DNA of 64,000 nt from Pseudocitrobacter vendiensis (GTDB lineage: Bacteria; Pseudomonadota; Gammaproteobacteria; Enterobacterales; Enterobacteriaceae): assembly GCF_943590815.1 (NCBI RefSeq), contig NZ_CALSBS010000002.1:186001-250000 (forward strand), written 5' to 3'. Position numbers and translations under genes: made by a program. The notes under the pieces were generated by a model that saw only the letters and a list, made by a program, of their open reading frames with translations, was not told where the DNA came from and searched no databases. Positions 20,608 to 29,644 of this stretch are shown here, piece by piece (the stretch's first letter is position 1; every line of letters starts with the position of its first letter).

Positions 20608-21543
20608 ATGCGTGTCAGTACCCTGATGATGTATCAGCAGAATATGCGAGGGATCACCAGTTCCCAGTCAGAATGGCTGAAATACGGTGAACAGATGTCG
20701 ACCGGCAAGCGGGTTAACCGCGCATCCGACGACCCGGTGGCGGCATCGCAGGCAGTGGTGCTGTCTCAGGCGCAGGCGCAAAACAGCCAGTTTGCCACCG
20801 CCAGGACATTCGCTACCCAGCGCGTATCGATGGAAGAAAATACGCTGGCGCAGGTGACTACCGCGATTCAGTCGGCGCAAGAGAAAATCGTTTACGCCGG
20901 GAACGGTACATTGAGCGATGACGACCGGGCCTCGCTGGCAACCGACCTGCAAGGGATCCGCGATCAGCTTCTCAATCTGGCGAACAGCCAGGACGGGAAT
21001 GGTCGCTATATTTTTGCCGGTTATAAAACTGACACGGCGCCGTTTTCTGACGAGGGTAAGTATGTCGGCGGCACTGAGAACGTAGCACAGCAGGTCGATG
21101 CGTCGCGTTCAATGGTGATTGGTCATACGGGTGACAAGATTTTTGATAGCCTGACAAGTAATGCGAAACCGGACACGGACAGCAACCTGTTTGCGATGCT
21201 GGATAGCGCCATTGCCGCGCTAAATACGCCGGTGAGCGATGACGAAGACGCGCAGGCTCTTGCCAGTGCCGCTATCGACAAAACCAACCGTGGGCTAAGC
21301 AACTCGCTTAACAATGTGCTGAGCGTGCGTGCTGAACTGGGCACGCAGCTTAATGAGCTGGATAAACTTGACGCCCTGGGCGATGACCGTGCGTTAAGCC
21401 AAACGCAGCAGATGAGTAACCTGGTGGATGTGGACTGGAATGAGACTATCTCTAACTACGTGATGCAGCAAACCGCGCTACAGGCATCCTATAAAGCGTT
21501 TAGTGATATGCAGGGAATGTCGCTGTTTCAGTTGAATAAATAA
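20608..21543 (+). CDS. flgL: Hook-filament junction protein FlgL (HAP3)
   Basis: A 311-residue junction protein (317 in E. coli), related to flagellin. It begins MRVSTLMMYQQNMRGITSSQSEWLKYGEQMSTGKRVNRASDDPVAASQA, the conserved flagellin-like D0 helix, and ends ATALQASYKAFSDMQGMSLFQLNK-like. The six-residue difference lies in the variable middle. It ends the flg cluster and is followed by a hairpin shared with the convergent MFS gene. Confidence 0.94.
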   Translation: MRVSTLMMYQQNMRGITSSQSEWLKYGEQMSTGKRVNRASDDPVAASQAVVLSQAQAQNSQFATARTFATQRVSMEENTLAQVTTAIQSAQEKIVYAGNGTLSDDDRASLATDLQGIRDQLLNLANSQDGNGRYIFAGYKTDTAPFSDEGKYVGGTENVAQQVDASRSMVIGHTGDKIFDSLTSNAKPDTDSNLFAMLDSAIAALNTPVSDDEDAQALASAAIDKTNRGLSNSLNNVLSVRAELGTQLNELDKLDALGDDRALSQTQQMSNLVDVDWNETISNYVMQQTALQASYKAFSDMQGMSLFQLNK

Positions 21544-21550
21544 CGTTTAA

Positions 21551-21575
21551 GGCCGGAGGAGGGTTCTCTCCGGCC
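21551..21575. terminator. Hairpin between flgL and the convergent MFS gene
   Basis: Arms GGCCGGAG and CTCCGGCC with a 9-base loop, eight bases after the flgL stop. On the minus strand TTAAACGTTATTTATT follows, so it suits leftward transcription from the MFS gene better than flgL. Confidence 0.55.
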
Positions 21576-21586
21576 CATCAGGATTC

Positions 21587-22789
21587 TCATTCTGTTAGCA
21601 ATTGTGCTCGGCGCATACGATGGGTTTCCACTTTACGCACTATCCACGCACAGCCACCGGCAACGGTCGCCAATCCGACTACGCCTTCCCAACCCGCCAG
21701 CGCATACAGCTGACTCCCCAGCACTGACCCGAGCGCCATGCCAATAAAGACGACGGTAAACAGCAGCGCGTTCAGGCGACCGCGGGCCTGAGGTTCGAGG
21801 CTATACACCAGATTCTGGTGCGCAACCAGGCTTGATTGCAGTCCCAGGTCGAAGCCAATGGCGGAGAGGGCGATTAACGCCAGTTGGGCCATCGGTGGCA
21901 AAACAGGCAGAATAAACATCAGTGCAAAGGAAACCGTGACCAGTGCAGCGCCTAACTGCGTGACTTTCTCGGCGCCAACTTTATCTGCCAGCCCACCGGC
22001 CAGCGGCGCGGCGAGAGCGCCTGCTGCCCCGGCAATCCCGAAACCACCGGCGACGGCGCTGCCCATATGGTGATGTTCCAGCAGCATCACCGCGAGCGTT
22101 GACCAGAACGCGCTAAACGCAATTGAAAGTAGCCCCTGCGCCAGCGCGGCACGACGTAAGGTGGGATAACGCTGCCACAGATGTACCAGTGAAACCATTA
22201 ATGCCGGATAGCTCAGGCTGGAGTGCGCGGTAAAGCGTGGCAGTACGCGCCACATCAGCACGCCAATCAGCGCGATACTCACTGCCGCGGCCTGATACAC
22301 CACCCGCCAGCCAAAGAGTTCGCCAATCACGCCGCTCACGGTTCGCGACAGTAAAATTCCCAGTAATAACCCCGTCATTACCGTGCCGACCATTTTCCCT
22401 TGTTTCCCGGCCGGGGCGAGAATAGCGGCGGCAGGCACGATATCCTGCGCCATTGTTGCCGCCATACCGATCAACAGGCTGACGACTAACAGTGGATGAA
22501 AATGCTGCGTCACGCTGCACAGCAGCAGAAGGGCTGCCAGCATGACGCTTTTCAGCAGGATCAGCGTACGACGATCGTAGCGGTCGCCGAGCGGTAACAG
22601 AAATAAAATCCCCAACGCATAGCCCGCCTGGGTGAGGGTAGGGATCAGCCCCATTCCTTCAACATTCAGATGTAAGCTGTCGCCCATCAGTGGTAGCAGC
22701 GGCTGGGCATAGTAGATGGCGGCGACGCTAAACCCTGCGCCCAGCGCAAGGATAAAGATAAGCCAGCCCGGATTAACATGTGTTTTCAT
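21587..22789 (-). CDS. MFS transporter, DHA1-like, specificity unknown
   Basis: A 400-residue inner-membrane protein with twelve predicted helices. The opening GWLIFILALGAGFSVAAIYYAQPLLPLMGDSL, the loop 2-3 motif PLGDRYDRRTLIL and a second-half GGLADKVGAEKV are typical of drug:H+ antiporter and YnfM/YdhP-like sugar or drug efflux carriers. The substrate cannot be told from sequence. It is divergent from a LysR-type gene 109 bases away, a common transporter-regulator pair. This pair is not between flgL and rne in E. coli K-12, so it is an accessory insertion in the otherwise conserved order. Confidence 0.85.
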   Translation of the reverse strand: MKTHVNPGWLIFILALGAGFSVAAIYYAQPLLPLMGDSLHLNVEGMGLIPTLTQAGYALGILFLLPLGDRYDRRTLILLKSVMLAALLLLCSVTQHFHPLLVVSLLIGMAATMAQDIVPAAAILAPAGKQGKMVGTVMTGLLLGILLSRTVSGVIGELFGWRVVYQAAAVSIALIGVLMWRVLPRFTAHSSLSYPALMVSLVHLWQRYPTLRRAALAQGLLSIAFSAFWSTLAVMLLEHHHMGSAVAGGFGIAGAAGALAAPLAGGLADKVGAEKVTQLGAALVTVSFALMFILPVLPPMAQLALIALSAIGFDLGLQSSLVAHQNLVYSLEPQARGRLNALLFTVVFIGMALGSVLGSQLYALAGWEGVVGLATVAGGCAWIVRKVETHRMRRAQLLTE

Positions 22790-22869
22790 CAGGTATTCCT
22801 CAGATTCGGTATGGCGCTATTTTTCCCCGAAGCGCGCTGGCGCGGTAGCCAGCGTGGTGGTAAAACAGT

Positions 22870-22886
22870 TATACGTTTGACGTATA
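22870..22886. promoter_or_regulatory. Candidate LysR-type operator
   Basis: TATACG-TTTGA-CGTATA is a perfect 6-base inverted repeat 12 bases upstream of the LysR-type gene and 81 bases from the divergent MFS start. Such dyads with T...A ends are usual regulatory binding sites of LysR-type regulators. Confidence 0.6.
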
Positions 22887-22898
22887 GGTAAGTGGTTA

Positions 22899-23828
22899 AT
22901 GAAGAAGCAGGAGCGTATAGATAGAGTTGAGCTGATGCGGACTTTTATTCGCATTGTTGAGTCGGGTTCGCTATCGGCTGCCGCCCGTCAGCTGGAGACC
23001 ACGCAGGCCACCATCAGCCGTCGTTTACAGTCGCTGGAATCACTGCTGGGGGCAAAATTGATTCTGCGCTCCACGCATGCGATGAAACTCACTGACGATG
23101 GCGAGCGCTGTTATCAGCACGCGCGTCAGGTCGTGGACGCCTGGTTAGCGCTGGAAGATGAATTACAGCTCACGGACGATCAGCCCGTCGGTACGCTGCG
23201 GGTGCGCGCGCCGCATGCGTTCGGTCAGAAGCAGCTATTGCTGCCGCTGATTGGTTTTCTGGCCGATCATCCACAGCTGTCGGTGGAGTGGATGCTCAAT
23301 GATAAAAACGTCGACTTTATGAGTGACAATATTGATTGTGCGATCCGCGTTGGGGCGGAGGTTGACCCGGCTACCGTCTCTGTACTGCTGGCAGAGGTGC
23401 CGCGCTGTACGGTGGCCTCTCCTGAACTGCTAGCAAAGTTTCCTGAAATTACCCATCCGCAGATGATGTCCGCGTTGCCGTGGATTGCGATCAGTACGTT
23501 CTATCAGCATGATGTCACGCTGCATCGTCAGGAAGAGAGCGTGACGTTTTCACTGGTGCCGCGTCTGAGCACCGACAGTCTCTACGTCGCCAAAAATGCT
23601 GCGCTGGCGGGTCTGGGTATTGCTATCGTATCAAGCTGGACGGTAGAAGAGGACCTGGCGCAGGGGCGGCTGGTTGAACTGTTGCCGGACTGGCAGGCGG
23701 CAGCGCTACCTGTTCATCTGGTCTATCCGTGGGCGCGTTATTATCCGACCCGCTTACGTAAGTTTCTTGATTTGATGCGCGAAGTCATGCCGAAAATTGC
23801 CGGGATGCAGTTGCCAGGAAAAGCATAA
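22899..23828 (+). CDS. LysR-type transcriptional regulator
   Basis: A 309-residue regulator. The winged helix-turn-helix (about residues 8-67) contains FIRIVESGSLSAAARQLETTQATISRRLQSLE, and a type 2 periplasmic-binding-like effector domain follows (about 95-300; CAIRVGAEVDPATVSV, AALAGLGIAIVSSW). It resembles the DhcR/PecT-like single-domain branch that often regulates an adjacent MFS or oxidoreductase gene. Its likely targets are itself and the divergent transporter via the shared TATACG dyad. The effector is unknown. It ends at a bidirectional terminator shared with rne. Confidence 0.9.
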   Translation: MKKQERIDRVELMRTFIRIVESGSLSAAARQLETTQATISRRLQSLESLLGAKLILRSTHAMKLTDDGERCYQHARQVVDAWLALEDELQLTDDQPVGTLRVRAPHAFGQKQLLLPLIGFLADHPQLSVEWMLNDKNVDFMSDNIDCAIRVGAEVDPATVSVLLAEVPRCTVASPELLAKFPEITHPQMMSALPWIAISTFYQHDVTLHRQEESVTFSLVPRLSTDSLYVAKNAALAGLGIAIVSSWTVEEDLAQGRLVELLPDWQAAALPVHLVYPWARYYPTRLRKFLDLMREVMPKIAGMQLPGKA

Positions 23829-23860
23829 AAAAACCGGCCTCAGGGGCCGGTTTGCTTTTT
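23826..23860. terminator. Bidirectional terminator between LysR gene and rne
   Basis: AAACCGGCC and GGCCGGTTT arms around a short loop, with TTGCTTTTT on the plus side and a TTTTTTTTAT run on the minus side. It serves both the rightward LysR gene and the leftward rne. Confidence 0.9.
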
Positions 23861-23870
23861 AGCGTGTAAG

Positions 23871-26800
23871 TTACTCAACAGGCTGCGGACGCGTCGGTGC
23901 CGCAGAGGCCTGATGGGTTGCGCTATGGCCACCCGCAGCACCTTTACCGTCGAAGCCGAACGCCGGGCGAACCCAGTCGCTATGGCGCGGCGCTTCCGGC
24001 ACATAAGCCGGAGCCGGTGCGCGAGTCATCGGTGCGCTGGCGTGATGCGCCGCAGCAGGTGCTGCTTCAACGTCAGGCTTAGCCACCACTTCTGGTTCAG
24101 CGACGGCAACCGGTGCTTCTTCGGCCACTGGCGTTTCCACCGGGGCAGCGGTTTCTGCCATTACTTCTGCAACCGGTGCTTCCGGCTCAACCACGGCAGG
24201 CTGTACTTCTTCAACCACTTCCTGGGCAACCACAACATCTTGTTCGGCAATGATTTGCGGCTGTTCAGTTACTGGTGCTTCAATCACTTCCGGATGAGTG
24301 GTTTCAACGACAGGCTCAGCGACTTCAGCAACAGGCTGCGGTTGAGCTTCAGGTTCAACGGTTTCTACCGCTGCTACCGGCGCGTCGGTAACGACAGTTT
24401 CAGCCACTACTGGTTCAGCGGCCGCGACTGGCGCAACAACCTGCTCAATGGTTTCCTGAACCACGACGTCCTGCTCGCGTTGTTCTTCAACAACCTGATC
24501 CTGCGGACGGGTTACCGGGTAACGGATCCACACTTTACCTGACGCCAGTTCCGGCGATGCGCACGCGACGGTCAGCGGCATCGGAGACTGGGTCGGATAA
24601 CGCTCATCACGATAGCGACGACGACGCTGACCGCTTACGCGCAAGTGACGAGGGGAACGGCGTGAACGACGCGGCATACCCGCGGCATCACGTGCTTCGC
24701 CATTGTCATCGTGCTCGGCCTGAACCGGTGCGCTTTCAACAACGGCTGGCAGATCGACTTTCGCCAGTTCAGTACGCGGTGCTACAGCTTCCTGCGGGAT
24801 ATCATCTTCGAAGGTTTCGCGCGCTGCCGTTTCTTCCGCTGTTTCAATGCGGATTTTCTGCGTCAGATGACGTTGCTTACGACGCGGCATGGTCTGAACA
24901 CGTTCTTCCTGCGCGTTGTCGTCGGCAACGATATCTCCACGAACCTGCGGTTTCGCTTCCTGCTGTGTCTGACGCTTTTCGTCGTTGTTACGACGACGGT
25001 TACGTTCACGGCGCGGCTGCTGCTCGTCGCGGGATTTCGCTTTATCGCTATCTTCAGCGATGTTCTGCTGACGGTTGTCGCGCGTTTCCGCATTTTGCTG
25101 CGGTTTTTCGCGACGATTGCGACGGTTGTCTTCACGACCTTCGCGGCCTTCACGCGGTTCGCGGGCTTCGCGTCCTTCGTTATCGCCACGGTTGTTATCT
25201 CGGCGTTCGTTGCGCTCGCCACGATCGCCTCGGTCGTTGCGGTCATTACGATCGCGACGGTTGTTTTGACGCGGCTTGCGGCGCTCCTGCTGGCGAGCAG
25301 GTTTCTCTTCTTTCTTCTCCGGCTGCGGCTCGACAACCGGCTCTTCGCTACCGCCAAACAGATTTTTCAGTGCGGTAAAGAAGCGAGAAAGCAGGCCCGG
25401 TGCGGCAGGTGCAGCAGATGTCGCTGTTTTTACCGGTGCTGCCGGGGCGGCTGGTTTTTCAGTTGTCGGCGCAGGCGGAACTTCCGGCATCACAAAGGTG
25501 GCGAGAGCCGGTTGCTCAGGCAGTTTGCGCTCAGCAGGCTCATCTTCAGACGGCAGCGCCATCTCTTCTTCGTGCAGCTTCGGTAGCAGATAGCTCAGGG
25601 TTGAGGTCTCTTCACCTTTACGCACGCGCAGTACGTGATAGTGCGGCGTTTCCATCTGATCGTTCGGCACGATGATGCAGCGAACATCGCCACCCTGGCG
25701 GGTTTCGATGGCGCTCACTGCGGCACGTTTTTCGTTCAGCAGGTAAGACGCAATCGGCACAGGGACGATGGCGTGAACTTCTTTGGTGTTCTCTTTCAGC
25801 GCTTCTTCTTCAATCAGACGCAGAATAGAGAGGGCCATGGATTCGTTGTCACGCACGGTACCTGTACCGGAGCAGCGCGGGCAGACGTGATGGCTGGACT
25901 CACCCAGTGACGGGCTAAGACGCTGACGCGACATTTCCAGCAGACCAAAGCGAGAGATGTGGCTGATTTGGATACGCGCACGGTCCTGGCGCACCGCTTC
26001 ACGCAGACGGTTTTCTACCGCGCGCTGGTGGCGTACCGGCGTCATATCGATGAAGTCGATAACAATCAGACCGCCCAGGTCACGCAGACGCAGCTGGCGG
26101 GCAATTTCATCGGCGGCTTCAAGGTTGGTGTTGAACGCGGTTTCTTCGATATCGCCGCCACGAGTGGCACGCGCGGAGTTGATGTCGATAGCGGTCAGGG
26201 CTTCGGTGCTATCGATAACGATAGAACCACCGGAAGGCAGGCGAACTTCGCGCTGGAAGGCGGATTCGATCTGCGATTCGATTTGATAGTGGCTGAACAG
26301 CGGGATTTCACCGGTGTACAGTTTGATTTTGCTGCTGAAATCCGGACGGCCCAGTGCGGAGATATGCTGGCGAGCCAGCTCCAGCACTTTCGGGTTATCG
26401 ATGAGGATTTCACCAATGTCCTGGCGCAGATAGTCGCGGAAGGCACGCACGATAACGTTGCTTTCCTGGTGAATCAGGAACGGCGCAGGGCGGCTTTCAG
26501 CGGCTTTTTTGATGGCTTCCCAGTGTTTGAGACGGAAGCTTAAATCCCACTGCAATGCTTCGGCAGATTTGCCCACGCCTGCGGTGCGAACGATAAGCCC
26601 CATGCCATCAGGCAGCTCAAGGCTTGCCAGTGCTTCTTTCAGTTCAGTGCGATCGTCGCCTTCGATACGGCGAGAGATACCGCCCGCACGCGGGTTGTTC
26701 GGCATCAGCACCAGATAACTGCCCGCCAGGCTGATAAAGGTGGTCAGCGCAGCGCCTTTATTGCCGCGTTCTTCTTTATCAATCTGAACAATCACTTCCT

Positions 26801-27092
26801 GACCTTCACGCAGCACGTCTTTGATGTTCGGACGGCCATGTGCGCTGTAGTTAGCAGGGAAGTATTCGCGGGCAATTTCTTTGAGGGGGAGGAAACCGTG
26901 ACGTTCAGCGCCATAGTCGACAAACGCTGCTTCAAGACTCGGTTCAATGCGGGTAATTTTGCCTTTGTAGATGTTCGCTTTTTTCTGTTCATGACCTGGG
27001 CTTTCGATATCCAGATCATACAGACGCTGCCCATCAACAAGGGCGACACGCAACTCTTCCTGCTGAGTTGCGTTGATTAACATTCTTTTCAT
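23871..27092 (-). CDS. rne: Ribonuclease E
   Basis: A 1073-residue endoribonuclease (E. coli 1061), the core of the degradosome. The N-terminal catalytic half has the S1 RNA-binding domain (about residues 39-119), the DNase I-like domain with the magnesium aspartates in ALTAIDINS and LIVIDFIDM (near 303 and 346), and the Zn-link CPRCSGTG (near 404-407). The C-terminal half has the membrane-targeting helix [16 protein letters not shown], Arg-rich AR1 ([17 protein letters not shown]) and AR2 ([12 protein letters not shown]), a long Val/Ala/Glu/Pro linker and the PNPase-binding tail [12 protein letters not shown]. The small length gain is in the linkers. It is autoregulated through its leader. 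Confidence 0.98.
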   Translation of the reverse strand: MKRMLINATQQEELRVALVDGQRLYDLDIESPGHEQKKANIYKGKITRIEPSLEAAFVDYGAERHGFLPLKEIAREYFPANYSAHGRPNIKDVLREGQEVIVQIDKEERGNKGAALTTFISLAGSYLVLMPNNPRAGGISRRIEGDDRTELKEALASLELPDGMGLIVRTAGVGKSAEALQWDLSFRLKHWEAIKKAAESRPAPFLIHQESNVIVRAFRDYLRQDIGEILIDNPKVLELARQHISALGRPDFSSKIKLYTGEIPLFSHYQIESQIESAFQREVRLPSGGSIVIDSTEALTAIDINSARATRGGDIEETAFNTNLEAADEIARQLRLRDLGGLIVIDFIDMTPVRHQRAVENRLREAVRQDRARIQISHISRFGLLEMSRQRLSPSLGESSHHVCPRCSGTGTVRDNESMALSILRLIEEEALKENTKEVHAIVPVPIASYLLNEKRAAVSAIETRQGGDVRCIIVPNDQMETPHYHVLRVRKGEETSTLSYLLPKLHEEEMALPSEDEPAERKLPEQPALATFVMPEVPPAPTTEKPAAPAAPVKTATSAAPAAPGLLSRFFTALKNLFGGSEEPVVEPQPEKKEEKPARQQERRKPRQNNRRDRNDRNDRGDRGERNERRDNNRGDNEGREAREPREGREGREDNRRNRREKPQQNAETRDNRQQNIAEDSDKAKSRDEQQPRRERNRRRNNDEKRQTQQEAKPQVRGDIVADDNAQEERVQTMPRRKQRHLTQKIRIETAEETAARETFEDDIPQEAVAPRTELAKVDLPAVVESAPVQAEHDDNGEARDAAGMPRRSRRSPRHLRVSGQRRRRYRDERYPTQSPMPLTVACASPELASGKVWIRYPVTRPQDQVVEEQREQDVVVQETIEQVVAPVAAAEPVVAETVVTDAPVAAVETVEPEAQPQPVAEVAEPVVETTHPEVIEAPVTEQPQIIAEQDVVVAQEVVEEVQPAVVEPEAPVAEVMAETAAPVETPVAEEAPVAVAEPEVVAKPDVEAAPAAAHHASAPMTRAPAPAYVPEAPRHSDWVRPAFGFDGKGAAGGHSATHQASAAPTRPQPVE

Positions 27093-27309
27093 CGTAACTT
27101 ACTCATTATTCTTACATTGACGACTAAGCTGCGAGCAGAGTGATACCTTTCCGGGGTAAACCGATGGCCTCGTGACTGTTCACGTCGCCAACCTCACGGT
27201 TGTCGCTCGCTTAAGAGGCGCAGAGTGTCGGTAGCCTGTATTTCAAACGGAAACACAGCGCAATTATCAGGGGAACAGCCTGGGATAACTCTCCAGAGAA
27301 GATTCCATT
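27093..27309 (-). promoter_or_regulatory. rne 5' leader, conserved proximal part
   Basis: E. coli rne has a roughly 360-nt untranslated leader whose hairpins (notably hp2) let RNase E cleave its own mRNA. The same structured bases are seen here on the minus strand: a CGTGA-ACAG-TCACG stem (27171-27184) inside a larger ACCGTGAGGTTGGCG...CATCGGTTT region, followed by AATAATGAGTAAGTTACG just before the start codon. An ERIC-like element begins at the distal end of this block. The hairpin is seen; autoregulation is inferred from E. coli. Confidence 0.7.
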
Positions 27310-27436
27310 TATACTCATCGTCATTCACTCAACAGACGCGTGGCTTCGCCTGCTTACCCCAGTTGCTTTGACTTAGGTAAGCTTCCGGGGACGCCCGGCT
27401 TGCCGTCATTCTGTTGGGTGAAATCCAGTAAAGTAT
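27310..27436. repeat. Diverged ERIC element in the rne leader region
   Basis: Exactly 127 bp, with TATACT at the left and AGTAT at the right. TTACCCCAGT, GGTAAGCTTCCGGGGA and GGCTTGCCG are in the same order and spacing as in the intact ERICs of this window, but many positions have changed. It lies 218-344 bases upstream of the rne start, probably within the transcribed leader. Confidence 0.75.
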
Positions 27437-27733
27437 CTACCGGTAAGGACTGCAACCCGCAGCCCGCTAACTGTCTGAAAGATCAATACGTCTTACGCCA
27501 TTGCTGCGTGGATGATCGGACAGACAAAACTGGTCATTCCGTTTAATTCCTTGCACTAACAAGATGAACACGGAAAACGTCTTCATTATTCCTTGCTAAC
27601 CTTGTTATAGCAAGTTGACTTTCACCTTTTATCACCCGGTTAATCACAGTTTTTTCACTTGCTCGTTGAGATTGCTCTAATAACAATCAACGTATTCAGT
27701 GAAGAAGAGTGTGAGTCAGGGCAATGATCAATA

Positions 27734-27859
27734 TCTACTCAAAATAGTTCGAGTTGAATGAAGGCGGCAAACGAGTGACCCCCAGGAGCATACATAAGTA
27801 TGTGACTGGGGTGAGCGAGTGCAGCCAACGCACAGGCAACTTGAACTATGAAGAGTATA
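27734..27859. repeat. ERIC element upstream of rluC
   Basis: About 126 bp from TCTACTC to GAGTATA, containing AATAGTTCGAGTTG, AAGGCGGCAAACGAGTGAC, CCCCAGGAGCATACATAAG and GTGACTGGGGTGAGCGAG. It ends 53 bases before the rluC start codon. One reading frame through its last 106 bases is open and in frame with rluC. Confidence 0.93.
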
Positions 27860-27912
27860 AGCACAGAAAAATGAGTGGCGCTATCGAGCGGGGATATTTA
27901 GAATCGCCCACC

Positions 27913-28872
27913 ATGAAAACTGAGACTCCAACCGTAAAAATGGTTGCCATCAGCGCTGACGAAGCCGGGCAACGAATTGATAACTTTTTGCGCACCCAAC
28001 TGAAGGGCGTGCCGAAGAGTATGATTTACCGCATCCTGCGCAAGGGCGAAGTGCGGGTGAACAAAAAACGCATCAAACCCGAATACAAACTGGAAGCGGG
28101 TGATGAAGTACGTATCCCGCCAGTGCGTGTAGCGGAACGCGAAGAAGACGCCGTTTCACCGCATCTGCAAAAAGTGGCCGCGCTGAGCGACGTTATCCTT
28201 TATGAAGATGATCACATTCTGGTGCTGAATAAGCCATCCGGTACGGCGGTGCATGGTGGCAGCGGTTTGAGCTTCGGCGTGATTGAAGGCCTGCGCGCGC
28301 TGCGCCCGGAAGCGCGCTTCCTGGAACTGGTGCATCGTCTTGACCGTGATACATCCGGTGTGCTGCTGGTGGCGAAAAAACGTTCCGCGCTGCGCTCGCT
28401 GCATGAACAGCTGCGTGAAAAAGGGATGCAGAAAGATTATCTGGCACTGGTGCGTGGTCAGTGGCAGTCGCACGTTAAAGCGGTGCAGGCGCCATTGCTG
28501 AAAAATATTCTGCAAAGCGGCGAGCGTATTGTGCGCGTGAGTCAGGAAGGGAAACCGTCGGAAACGCGTTTTAAAGTGGAAGAGCGCTATGCGTTCGCCA
28601 CGCTGGTGCGCTGTAGCCCGGTGACGGGGCGTACACACCAGATTCGTGTGCATACTCTTCATGCGGGTCATCCGATTGCTTTTGATGATCGCTACGGCGA
28701 CCGCGAATTCGATCAGCAGCTCACCGAAGCGGGTACCGGGTTGAAACGTCTGTTCCTGCATGCGGCAGCGTTAAAGTTCACTCACCCGGGTACGGGCGAA
28801 GTGATGCGCGTAGAAGCGCCAATGGATAACGCGCTGAAGCGCTGTTTGCAGGTGCTGCGGAATATCAAATAA
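27913..28872 (+). CDS. rluC: 23S rRNA pseudouridine(955/2504/2580) synthase
   Basis: A 319-residue pseudouridine synthase of the RluA family, the same length as E. coli RluC. The N-terminal S4 RNA-binding domain (about residues 20-80; RIDNFLRTQLKGVPKSMIYRILRKGEVRVN) precedes the catalytic domain with Asp144 in HRLDRDTSG and the RTHQIRVH motif. It modifies U955, U2504 and U2580 near the peptidyl-transferase centre. The frame continues upstream through an ERIC for 53 more codons, but the ATG at 27913 is the family start. The ribosome-binding site there is poor. Confidence 0.96.
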   Translation: MKTETPTVKMVAISADEAGQRIDNFLRTQLKGVPKSMIYRILRKGEVRVNKKRIKPEYKLEAGDEVRIPPVRVAEREEDAVSPHLQKVAALSDVILYEDDHILVLNKPSGTAVHGGSGLSFGVIEGLRALRPEARFLELVHRLDRDTSGVLLVAKKRSALRSLHEQLREKGMQKDYLALVRGQWQSHVKAVQAPLLKNILQSGERIVRVSQEGKPSETRFKVEERYAFATLVRCSPVTGRTHQIRVHTLHAGHPIAFDDRYGDREFDQQLTEAGTGLKRLFLHAAALKFTHPGTGEVMRVEAPMDNALKRCLQVLRNIK

Positions 28873-28903
28873 AAGAAGGGCAGCGTCAGGCTGCCCTTCC
28901 TGT
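28871..28903 (-). terminator. Terminator between convergent rluC and yceF
   Basis: Ten-base perfect arms GAAGGGCAGC (28875-28884) and GCTGCCCTTC (28890-28899). On the minus strand TTTTATTT follows, favouring termination of yceF, though the stem is strong enough to affect rluC too. Confidence 0.85.
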
Positions 28904-28917
28904 CTATGATGTACGGC

Positions 28918-29502
28918 CTACATACTTAACGGATTATACCCTTCCCGGCGCAGCATCTGGCACAGCGCAATCAGCGGCAGCCCAACCAGCGTGTTCGGGT
29001 CGCGCCCTTCGAGGCGTTCAAACAGCGTGATGCCGAGTCCTTCGCTCTTGAAACTGCCTGCGCAATTCAGTGGGCTCTCTTTCTGCACGTAATGGTTTAT
29101 TTCTTGCTCAGTCAGATGACGGAAATGGACGTCAAAAGGTTCGCATTCAGTTTGTAACTGACCATTAACAGAATTATAAAGCGCCAGTCCTGTATAAAAG
29201 GTCACAATATTGCCACTGGCTTTCTTTAATTGTTTACGCGCGTTTTCTTCGGTATGGGGTTTGCCGGTTATTTCGCCATCCAGCACGCAAACCTGATCAG
29301 AACCAATAATCAGGTGATGCGGAAAACGTTCGGCCAGCGCCTGCGCTTTCGCTTGCGCCAGACGTAACACCAGGTGGCGCGGCGTCTCGGCGGGCAGCGG
29401 CAGTTCATCGACTTCTGGCGCGGCACAGGTGAAAGGAATGCCGAGTTTCTCTAACAGCAGGCGACGGTATGGCGATGTGGAGGCTAAAATAAGTTCAGGC
29501 AT
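28918..29502 (-). CDS. yceF: 7-methyl-GTP pyrophosphatase (Maf family)
   Basis: A 194-residue house-cleaning nucleotide pyrophosphatase, the same length as E. coli YceF, which hydrolyses m7GTP to m7GMP. The N-terminal phosphate-binding motif [19 protein letters not shown] (residues 5-23), the [16 protein letters not shown] block with the catalytic Asp, and the C-terminal [16 protein letters not shown] are the family signature. It is divergent from yceD and converges with rluC. Confidence 0.94.
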   Translation of the reverse strand: MPELILASTSPYRRLLLEKLGIPFTCAAPEVDELPLPAETPRHLVLRLAQAKAQALAERFPHHLIIGSDQVCVLDGEITGKPHTEENARKQLKKASGNIVTFYTGLALYNSVNGQLQTECEPFDVHFRHLTEQEINHYVQKESPLNCAGSFKSEGLGITLFERLEGRDPNTLVGLPLIALCQMLRREGYNPLSM

Positions 29503-29578
29503 ATTTTTTTAGGTAAACTCTGGCGAATTAGATTGCGACATTTTAAACTACACGCCGCAATGTGTGCGAATTATTGGC

Positions 29579-29608
29579 AAAAGGCAACCTGAGGCTGCCT
29601 TTTTCTTT
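29579..29608 (+). terminator. Terminator-like hairpin upstream of yceD
   Basis: AAAAGGCA and TGCCTTTT arms enclose ACCTGAGGC, followed by TTTCTTTG, in the 142-base gap between yceF and yceD. In E. coli the small RNA SraB is annotated in this gap, so this could be its 3' end or an attenuator of the yceD-rpmF-plsX-fab mRNA. No independent promoter was assigned. Confidence 0.6.
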
Positions 29609-29644
29609 GACTCTATGACGTTACAAAGTTAATATGCGCGCCCT

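Larger units (their letters stand above)
27093..27912. other. Divergent rne-rluC intergenic region
   Basis: This 820-base stretch holds the rne leader, a diverged ERIC (27310-27436), an AT-rich middle that must contain the leftward rne and rightward rluC promoters (about 27437-27733, no promoter assigned with confidence), a second well-preserved ERIC (27734-27859) and the rluC leader. No protein gene is supported; the 68-codon frame at 27340-27546 runs through the repeat. Confidence 0.75.

Noticed and set aside
24557-25586. Long plus-strand frames (273 and 291 codons) opposite rne
   Set aside because: They arise from the Arg/Glu/Ala/Val-rich repeats of the RNase E C-terminal half read backwards. 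The products are low-complexity and no ribosome-binding site or family motif is seen.
27340-27546. 68-codon frame in the rne-rluC gap (place of the E. coli yceQ annotation)
   Set aside because: It begins inside the diverged ERIC and runs through the presumed rne leader; it has no ribosome-binding site and I could not match it to YceQ.
27754-27912. 53-codon N-terminal extension of rluC
   Set aside because: It is encoded by an ERIC element and absent from RluC as I know it; kept as a finding but not used for the gene start.
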